Assembly (NCBI GenBank): GCA_030433055.1
Contig: JAUILJ010000089.1
Span: 1-14,558 of the forward strand
Source: Polyangia bacterium
Lineage (GTDB): Bacteria > Myxococcota_A > Polyangia > Polyangiales > Polyangiaceae
Direction of reading: 5' to 3'
DNA length: 14,558 bases
The notes under the pieces are model-generated. The model saw only the letters and a program-made list of their open reading frames with translations. It was not told where the DNA came from and did no database searches. Below, piece by piece: positions 9,502 through 14,558 of this stretch. The position numbers were made by a program, and so were the translations under genes. The stretch's first letter is position 1. Each line of letters opens with the position of its first letter.

Positions 9502-10774
9502 CCGTCGCGCCGCTCGCGCTCCGGCTCTGATCGTCTTCGGGGCGCTGCTCGCGTGTAAATGTGGTGGCGGCTCGTCTGGCACCACCAAGCCGTCGCCCGC
9601 GCTGGTGGCATCGCCACCGGCACCCAAGCCCCTGCCACGCTGGAACCCAGTGAACCGTCGCTCGCATCAGGCGGCGCGCCGTGGCGCGGGCTCCGGAGCG
9701 CTCGCGCAGGCCCTGCCGGATGGAGCCCTCGAGAACATCCCGCAAGCGCGGGATCTGGGCGCTCTCTTCCAAGAGCTGCCCACCCAGCGGGCCCAGGCCA
9801 AGCCGGGGGATGGCCTGTTAGTGTGCCGTGCGGAATTGAATCCGAAGTACGGGGGCGACTTCTTTAGCGCGCCGGATCTAGGTGCGGTGCTGCGCTTCGC
9901 TGGCCAGGTGTTGTTCTACTCGGGACCGGGTGAGAGCCGCACTGGGTTCCTGAGCCTGCCAAAGCTCGAGGTCGCCGTCGGTCAGGACCTGGAGGTGGAG
10001 TTCATCGACTTCGACCTCATGCACGACGACTATCTGGGTCAATTCGGCCTGCCCTTCGATGGCATGTTGCCCGTATCGATCCAGCACCCGACGATGAAGC
10101 ACCGCCTGGACTGCCGCTTCCTCGACGCCCAGGGCGTATCCAAGCGCAGCAAGCCGTTGCTCGTACAGGCGAAGCGAGCAGCTCGACTCGTGCGCAAGGC
10201 CCAGCCCACCCAGCGCCTCCCGGAGCTGGGCTACGGCAAGACACGTCTGCGGGAGGCGTGGGCGAAGCTTGACGACGTCGCCGCCTACACCGGCTGGGGA
10301 CACCCAGAGCTCGACGCGCTGGCCGCGAAGGTGGCTGACCGGGACGCCGCGTGGTTCAACGCTGCAGAGGCGTACATGGCCGAGCGCCTCGCGAAGCTGC
10401 CGGGGCCACCCCAGGCGCGAGTGAAGACTACGGCGGTCCAAGCCTGGGAGCCTCGGGTCACCTGCACGCCAGGCAGCGTGCGGACTTCCTGTGAGCTTCA
10501 GCTGTATGTCCTGCGCACCTCCAAGAAATTGCCGCGCGGAATTAAGTTTTTGGACGCTCAGGGGTTGGAGTACGCGGCCAGCCCTCAGACTCAGGCGCTG
10601 GCTCCGGAAGCAGGGGACGCGCCGGGCTTCGTGCGCGAACGCTGGACCTTCAGCGTGCCAGCCGGCAGGCCAGTTGGGTCCTACTCCGGGGAGCCAGGAG
10701 CGAACCCTGGCAGTCGCGTGAAGGCGCTGCAGGTGTGCCCTCAGCGGCCAGCCTGCTGGTTGCGCATCGACTAG
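9452..10774 (+). CDS. Lipoprotein with a C2-like acidic motif
   Basis: The protein has 440 residues from a GTG at 9452, with GGGAAG just upstream. No other usable start lies before the signal peptide, so the 50-base overlap with the preceding gene is likely real. An Arg-rich n-region leads to LIVFGALLAC, a lipobox with Cys35, then a Gly/Ser/Pro-rich spacer. Around residues 180-200 the order EFIDFDLMHDDYLGQFGLPF resembles the calcium-binding loop of C2 domains (D-x-D, four residues, DD-x-x-G). A Lys/Arg-rich helical stretch and a cysteine-containing C-terminal region (about 345-440) follow. No catalytic motif is seen. It probably works with the upstream exported protein at the cell envelope. 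Function unknown; the C2 assignment rests on one motif. Confidence 0.75.
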   Translation: MNTWRWIRSRCARKLADRRAARAPALIVFGALLACKCGGGSSGTTKPSPALVASPPAPKPLPRWNPVNRRSHQAARRGAGSGALAQALPDGALENIPQARDLGALFQELPTQRAQAKPGDGLLVCRAELNPKYGGDFFSAPDLGAVLRFAGQVLFYSGPGESRTGFLSLPKLEVAVGQDLEVEFIDFDLMHDDYLGQFGLPFDGMLPVSIQHPTMKHRLDCRFLDAQGVSKRSKPLLVQAKRAARLVRKAQPTQRLPELGYGKTRLREAWAKLDDVAAYTGWGHPELDALAAKVADRDAAWFNAAEAYMAERLAKLPGPPQARVKTTAVQAWEPRVTCTPGSVRTSCELQLYVLRTSKKLPRGIKFLDAQGLEYAASPQTQALAPEAGDAPGFVRERWTFSVPAGRPVGSYSGEPGANPGSRVKALQVCPQRPACWLRID

Positions 10775-10778
10775 CGGT

Positions 10779-11924
10779 TCAGCGCCGAGTCAGGCGCCGG
10801 GGCTTGGCGAACAGGAAGCCTTGGAGCAAGTCACAGCCGATCTCAGTGAGCTTGGTGCGCTCTTCTTCCGTCTCCACGCCTTCGGCCACGACGGTCGTGC
10901 CAAGCTCTCGAGCGAGGCTCATCATGCTCAAGATGACCTTCTCCTTGGTGCGGTGCAGATGCACTCCGCGCACCAAGGACATGTCCAGCTTTACGATGTC
11001 TGGCTCGAGTTCGGTGAATGAACCCAGCCCCGCGTAGCCTGCGCCGAGGTCATCAATAGCCACCCGGAAACCGAGCGCGCGTAGGCTAGCGACGCGTCCC
11101 GGGACGTCATCCAGCTTCTCCAGCGACGCGCGCTCCGTGATCTCGAGCACGACTCGGGGAGCGATCTTGGAGAGCGGTGCTTCAGGGGAAAACAGCTGAG
11201 AATCCATCAGATCGGCGGGGTGCAGGTTGACGAAGAGGTGGGCACCTTCAGGTGCCTCTTTGAACCCGTCCACCGCGCGATCCCGGATCCGCCTACCCAA
11301 GGCGTGCAGCTGCTCGAGGTCCTCCGCGGCGCTCAGCACGGAGCTCGGATCGGGGAAGCTCGGCTCCTCGGAGCGCATCAGGGCTTCGTAGCCGTAGATG
11401 TTCCCGTCGACCGTTACGATCGGGTGATACGCCAGCCAAAGCGTGTCCATCATGCGGCCAAAGCGCTCGGAAAGCTCTTTCCTTGCGGAATCAACCTGGG
11501 CGCGGCGCGAGTGGGGCCCAGTGCCATTGCTCCTGGCCTCCAGACCCTGGCGAACGATCTCGAGCACCTGCTCGACCTTGAACGGCTTGAGCACGTAGTC
11601 GTGGGCCCCGCGCTTCATGGCGTCGATCGCCGTCTCCACCGTGCCGAAGCCAGTCATCACGATCGTGACCGCCTCGGGGCTCTTGCGCTCGATTTCCCGC
11701 AGCAGGTCCAGGCCGCCCATGTTGGGCATCTTCAGATCGGTGATCACGACGTCGTACTTGCTCCGGTCGAGCTCACGTGACGCTGCGGCACCGTCTTCCG
11801 CGGTCCGGACCTGGTACCCCTCCATGCCGAGGAAGTCGGCAAGCACTTCGCGGATGAAGCGTTCGTCATCAACTACCAAAACGCGGGTTTTTTCGCTGGT
11901 AGCAGCGTCCTCGGGCACAAACAC
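10779..11924 (-). CDS. REC-EAL response regulator, c-di-GMP phosphodiesterase
   Basis: The protein has 381 residues from a GTG at 11924. The receiver domain (about 12-120) has Asp19, Asp20 and phosphorylated Asp63 (ITDLKMPNMGG), Thr91 and Lys103. A short linker leads to an EAL domain (about 150-378). All residues for Mg-dependent hydrolysis of c-di-GMP to pGpG are present: Glu170 (YEALMR), Asn223 (FVNLHP), Glu251 (LEITER), Asp281-Asp282 (DDLGAGYAGL), Lys302 (VKLDMS), Glu338 (AEGVE) and Gln358 (QGFLF). It is expected to be active in the cytoplasm, controlled by phosphorylation from an unlinked histidine kinase, and to affect motility or biofilm. The start has no obvious Shine-Dalgarno site; a GTG two codons in (11918) is an alternative. 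It ends 4 bases from the convergent lipoprotein gene. Confidence 0.92.
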   Translation of the reverse strand: MFVPEDAATSEKTRVLVVDDERFIREVLADFLGMEGYQVRTAEDGAAASRELDRSKYDVVITDLKMPNMGGLDLLREIERKSPEAVTIVMTGFGTVETAIDAMKRGAHDYVLKPFKVEQVLEIVRQGLEARSNGTGPHSRRAQVDSARKELSERFGRMMDTLWLAYHPIVTVDGNIYGYEALMRSEEPSFPDPSSVLSAAEDLEQLHALGRRIRDRAVDGFKEAPEGAHLFVNLHPADLMDSQLFSPEAPLSKIAPRVVLEITERASLEKLDDVPGRVASLRALGFRVAIDDLGAGYAGLGSFTELEPDIVKLDMSLVRGVHLHRTKEKVILSMMSLARELGTTVVAEGVETEEERTKLTEIGCDLLQGFLFAKPRRLTRR

Positions 11925-12099
11925 CAGCGTACAACCAAAGTAAACAAAACCCTAATCAGAAGCTCAGGTGGCGTGAGCGGGGCAGGAATCCTTCACTCAG
12001 CACGCCTCCGGATTGGCCCATACTGAACCCGTGCACCGTATCGACAGACGAGCTGTCCGCCCGGTTCGTGCAAGAGAAGGGCGCCGATGCCGGGCACGG
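11925..12099. other. 175-base intergenic stretch upstream of the REC-EAL gene
   Basis: This minus-strand stretch separates the sigma-factor stop from the REC-EAL start. An AT-rich patch (11934-11956) next to the REC-EAL start probably holds its promoter. A GACAG/CTGTC inverted repeat with 5-base centre lies at about 12043-12057. The short frame at 11993-12103 also covers part of it. No T-tract terminator is evident. Confidence 0.5.
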
Positions 12100-12103
12100 T
12101 CAT
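11993..12103 (-). CDS. Small open frame (36 codons) overlapping the sigma-factor stop
   Basis: An ATG at 12103 overlaps the TGA of the sigma gene as ATGA, typical of translational coupling, and opens a 36-residue frame ending in TGA at 11993. The product (MTVPGIGALLLHEPGG...) has no recognised motif. In GC-rich DNA such a frame can arise by chance, so reality is doubtful. Confidence 0.2.
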   Translation of the reverse strand: MTVPGIGALLLHEPGGQLVCRYGARVQYGPIRRRAE

Positions 12104-13455
12104 CGGCTGCGAGCGGCGACTTCGCCGGTTAGGTCCTGGAGTTGCCGTTCCAAGAATTTCCGTTCGGAGCTGTTGTCCGTTAGCTCGAGCGCCCGCTCGA
12201 AGGCAGCTCTGGCCTGAGCGGGGTTGCCCAAGGCGCGCTCCAGATGACCCAGGGTTGCGTGCAGCATGTAGTAGCGGTCCAGCTGGGCGCTCGCGACCAG
12301 GCGCTTCACCAGCGGCAGCGCGCGTGCAGGACCGTCAGCCTTCCAGATCGCGACCGCTCGGTTGAGCTCGATCACAGGCGAGGGTTCGCGGTCGTTGCCA
12401 CTGGCGCTGAAATGGAGCAGCGCCGAGTACAGCGCGGCAATCTGTGGCCAGTCGGTTTCCTCTGGTGTCCGAGCGCGCGCGTGCAGTGCGGCGATGGCTG
12501 CCTGGATCTGGTACGGCCCAGCGGCTCGCATCGCCAGCGCGTTGTCCAGCTCCTTCAGGCCGATTGCGATCGCCTCGGTGTCCCAGAGCGAACGGTCCTG
12601 AGCGTCTAGCTGAATCAACTCGCCGTGGGGATCTACTCGAGCGCCTCGGCGCGCATGGATCAATCGCATCAGCGCGAGCAGCCCCCGGGCTTCTGCCTGC
12701 TGGCGTCGGGCGTCGTAGCCCTCATCAGCGTTCACCGCGTGCTGTCTCAAGAGCGTGATCAACAGCTCCCCCAGGCGGATTGCCTCTTCGCACAGCGGAT
12801 TGCGCATCAAGGCGTCTCCGCTGGTGGCGAGGTAGCCCTCATTGAAGATCAAGTAGAGCACCGCCAGGACCGCCCTCAGCCGCTCGGGCAGCAGCTCCCC
12901 AGGGGGTACGCGATAGGGGATGCCCGCATCGGCGATCTTGCGCTTCGCGCGCACCAGCCGCTGAGCCAGGGTGACCTCCGACACCAAGAACGCCTTGGCG
13001 ATCTCCGGCGTCGTCAAGCCACCCAGGGTACGGAGGGTCAGCGCCACGCTCGCCGCCTGGGATAGCGCGGGGTGGCAGCAGGTGAAGAACAGGCGCAGGC
13101 GATCGTCAGGGAAGGCGTCTTCGGAGTCCACGAGCGCTGGCGCTTCGCCGGGCTCTTTCTCTGCATGAACCAGTTCCGCAAGGGAACGCTGTCTGCTTGC
13201 GTTGCGTCGCAGGCGGTCGATAGCCGCGTTGCGCGCAACGCGGGTGACCCACGCAGCAGGGTTGTTTGGAACTCCGTCGATGGGCCAGCGATCCAGCGCG
13301 CGGGCCAAGGCTTCCTGGAAGAGGTCCTCGGCGACCTGGAAAGCGTCCTCGCCGTGCCGCGTCGCACCCGCGCGGGTGAGCCGGATGAGCCCTGCGATGA
13401 CTCGCCCAGACTCCTCGCGGAACACCCGCTCTGCCGCAGCGCGGACCTCGGTCAC
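12100..13455 (-). CDS. ECF sigma factor of the ECF42 type, with C-terminal TPR-like extension
   Basis: The protein has 451 residues from a GTG at 13455 that overlaps the upstream DGPF stop as GTGA. Sigma region 2 (about 5-83) shows AEDLFQEALARALDRW and AAWVTRVARNAAIDRLRR. Region 4 (about 117-175) has DDRLRLFFTCCHPAL and LTTPEIAKAFLVSEVTLAQRLVRAKRKI as helix-turn-helix. A conserved extension follows with LYLIFNEGY (200-208), then helical TPR-like repeats to the end. This order, and the adjacent DGPF gene, are the marks of ECF42 sigma factors, which lack a classic anti-sigma factor and whose activity needs the C-terminal extension. The sigma factor probably directs RNA polymerase to its own operon (see the promoter entry). 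The inducing signal is not known. A longer frame to 13530 only overlaps the upstream gene. Confidence 0.92.
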   Translation of the reverse strand: MTEVRAAAERVFREESGRVIAGLIRLTRAGATRHGEDAFQVAEDLFQEALARALDRWPIDGVPNNPAAWVTRVARNAAIDRLRRNASRQRSLAELVHAEKEPGEAPALVDSEDAFPDDRLRLFFTCCHPALSQAASVALTLRTLGGLTTPEIAKAFLVSEVTLAQRLVRAKRKIADAGIPYRVPPGELLPERLRAVLAVLYLIFNEGYLATSGDALMRNPLCEEAIRLGELLITLLRQHAVNADEGYDARRQQAEARGLLALMRLIHARRGARVDPHGELIQLDAQDRSLWDTEAIAIGLKELDNALAMRAAGPYQIQAAIAALHARARTPEETDWPQIAALYSALLHFSASGNDREPSPVIELNRAVAIWKADGPARALPLVKRLVASAQLDRYYMLHATLGHLERALGNPAQARAAFERALELTDNSSERKFLERQLQDLTGEVAARSR

Positions 13456-13811
13456 GCCTGCTTGTCGATCATCATGATCGGGCGGACCTCGATGGACCCG
13501 TACTTCGCTGTCGGGATCTTCCTGGCCCATTTCAGGGCCTCGTCGAGGTTCTCGACCTCGACTAGGTAGTAGCCGCCCAGCGCCTCCTTGGTCTCGGCGA
13601 AGGGTCCGTCGGTGGTCAGGTTCTCATTGCCCCGGACTCGCACAGTCGTGGCCGTCGACGTGGGGAGCAAGGCATCGCCCGCGCGCATCACGCCGGCGGT
13701 CACCAGCTCCTGGGTGTAGGTCATGTAGTCGGCGTGGAGCTGTTGCCGCTCGGCTTCGCTCATGTTGGCGCCAATTTTTTCGTCTGCGTAAATGAGGAGT
13801 AGGTACTGCAT
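13452..13811 (-). CDS. DGPF/YCII-domain protein, ECF42 partner
   Basis: The protein has 119 residues from the ATG at 13811. It opens MQYLLLIYAD and has the DGPF motif at 68-71 (TTDGPFAETKEALGGYYLVE), then helix DEALKWARKIP and the final beta strand VRPIM. This is the YCII-related fold, a small dimeric ferredoxin-like domain. DGPF proteins are almost always encoded with, and regulated by, ECF42 sigma factors; their biochemical role is unsettled. It is the first gene of the operon and overlaps the sigma gene by 4 bases (GTGA), so the two are co-expressed. No strong Shine-Dalgarno site is seen, which fits the nearly leaderless transcript predicted from the promoter. Confidence 0.93.
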   Translation of the reverse strand: MQYLLLIYADEKIGANMSEAERQQLHADYMTYTQELVTAGVMRAGDALLPTSTATTVRVRGNENLTTDGPFAETKEALGGYYLVEVENLDEALKWARKIPTAKYGSIEVRPIMMIDKQA

Positions 13812-13817
13812 GCTGAC

Positions 13818-13845
13818 TCGACGCAGGCTGGAGCTCAGATCGACA
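13818..13845 (-). promoter_or_regulatory. Probable ECF42-type autoregulated promoter
   Basis: On the minus strand TGTCGA (13845-13840) is followed by a 16-base spacer and CGTCGA (13823-13818). ECF42 target promoters are described with TGTCGA at -35 and a CGA/TC-type -10 element. The -10 ends 6 bases before the ATG at 13811, so transcription would start at or next to the start codon. Match and position are seen directly; autoregulation is inferred. Confidence 0.6.
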
Positions 13846-13866
13846 GCCGGCGCTGAATTTTTTCTG

Positions 13867-13886
13867 CTTCCGGGCCAAGGCGGAAG
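13867..13886. repeat. Inverted repeat between the DGPF operon and egtB
   Basis: CTTCCG (13867-13872) and CGGAAG (13881-13886) make a perfect 6-bp stem with an 8-base loop in the 188-base divergent region. It could be an operator shared by both transcripts. A T-run (13858-13863) precedes it on the plus strand. Confidence 0.35.
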
Positions 13887-13999
13887 GGAAAACGGGGCGA
13901 GCGCTGAGTTCGGGCTGAAAAACCGTCTCTCCTCACCCCAAACAAAAGAGCGGGCCGTGACTTCGCAGGCGGCAGGCTTGGCCTTAGGGTTTCCGCTTC

Positions 14000-14558
14000 A
14001 TGAGTGCGCCGGTCCCGAGCTCCAATCCCACGATGTCTCTCGCGCAGCGTTACCAGCAGGTACGGCGGTTCAGCGAGCAGCTACGGGCTCCGCTATCGGC
14101 GGAGGAGTGCATCGTGCAGTCGATGCCCGACGTCAGTCCCACCAAGTGGCATCTGGCCCACGTCACGTGGTTCTTCGAGACCTTCGTGCTCAAGCCGCGC
14201 GCGGCCGCCGGTTTCGATTACGCGGTCTTCGACCCGAGCTTCGAGTACCTGTTCAACTCCTACTACAACAGCGTGGGCGCGCAGTATCCGCGGGCTCGGC
14301 GCGGCCTCGTGACGCGGCCGAACCTGGAGCGCGTGCTCGCCTACCGAGTTCACGTCGACGCGGCCATGGACCGATTGCTCCAGGGGGAGTTCTCGGCGGC
14401 GGAGCAGGCAGTGGTGGAGCTGGGGCTGCACCATGAGCAGCAGCATCAGGAGCTGCTGCTGATGGACATCAAGCACGTGCTGTTCCAGAGCCCGAGCTTT
14501 CCGGCGTACCTCGATACTACCTCGCGGAAACAATTCAAGCAGGCCGCAGGGGACGTGG
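14000..14558 (+). CDS. egtB: Ergothioneine biosynthesis protein EgtB, 3' end outside window
   Basis: The open frame begins at the ATG at 14000 (in-frame TAG at 13985 upstream) and runs off the window, giving 186 residues; the ATG at 14033 is an alternative start. EgtB is a non-heme iron enzyme that uses O2 to join trimethylhistidine (hercynine) to cysteine or gamma-glutamylcysteine as a sulfoxide, a step to the thiol antioxidant ergothioneine. The visible part is the N-terminal DinB-like domain: SPTKWHLAHVTWFFETF (46-62), LFNSYYNSVG (84-93), RRGLVTRP (100-107) and HHEQQHQELLLMD (144-156). His145 and His149, with His51 or His54, would be the iron ligands. The C-terminal sulfatase-modifying-factor-like domain and egtD, if present, lie beyond the edge. 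It diverges from the ECF42 operon. Confidence 0.9.
   Translation, partial: MSAPVPSSNPTMSLAQRYQQVRRFSEQLRAPLSAEECIVQSMPDVSPTKWHLAHVTWFFETFVLKPRAAAGFDYAVFDPSFEYLFNSYYNSVGAQYPRARRGLVTRPNLERVLAYRVHVDAAMDRLLQGEFSAAEQAVVELGLHHEQQHQELLLMDIKHVLFQSPSFPAYLDTTSRKQFKQAAGDV

Noticed and set aside
8854..9627. Minus-strand open frame (257 codons)
   Set aside because: Antisense to the helical exported gene and the start of the lipoprotein gene; no domain or start signal.
11220..11780. Plus-strand open frame (186 codons)
   Set aside because: Antisense shadow of the REC-EAL gene, which has full catalytic motifs.
12041..12046. Second TGTCGA on the minus strand upstream of REC-EAL
   Set aside because: No CGTCGA-like element at a 16-base spacing, so not counted as an ECF42 promoter.
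13456..13530. N-terminal extension of the sigma factor
   Set aside because: It overlaps the DGPF gene; the GTGA coupled start at 13455 fits sigma region 2.
13792..14436. Plus-strand open frame (214 codons)
   Set aside because: Out of frame with egtB, whose motifs are unmistakable from 14000.

Overview
The window is high-GC DNA that almost certainly comes from a myxobacterium or relative (Myxococcota). The strongest sign is a C-terminal MYXO-CTERM sorting signal (GCSC, hydrophobic helix, RRRR) after a Gly/Ser-rich linker on an exported hydrolase (5490-6794, minus). GTG starts, exported Ala/Pro-rich lipoproteins, a REC-EAL regulator and a DGPF/ECF42 sigma pair fit that origin. Coding density is very high and no gap exceeds about 190 bases. 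I saw no tRNA, rRNA, CRISPR array or mobile element.

Left part (1-5493). A crotonase-family gene cut by the window edge is followed by a PhoD-like metallophosphatase, both on the plus strand. Next comes a calcineurin-like, LpxH-type phosphoesterase with an internal membrane segment (minus), only 72 bases from a divergent large radical SAM protein. The radical SAM protein has the layout of archaeal tetraether lipid synthase (Tes/MJ0619 family). These four genes could share a lipid or membrane theme, but that link is inferred.

Middle (5490-10774). The radical SAM gene and the MYXO-CTERM alpha/beta hydrolase converge and share a CTAG in which both read TAG. Upstream of the hydrolase lies a membrane protein made of two YcxB-like units (minus). 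Divergent from it is a two-gene plus-strand operon encoding an exported helical protein and a lipoprotein with a C2-like acidic motif; the two reading frames overlap by 50 bases.

Right part (10779-14558). A REC-EAL response regulator (c-di-GMP phosphodiesterase, all catalytic residues present) lies on the minus strand. Upstream of it is a DGPF/YCII gene translationally coupled (GTGA overlap) to an ECF42-type sigma factor. A TGTCGA element with a 16-base spacer and CGTCGA sits just upstream of the DGPF start and looks like the sigma factor's own promoter, giving an almost leaderless transcript. Divergent from this operon is egtB (ergothioneine sulfoxide synthase), cut by the right edge of the window.
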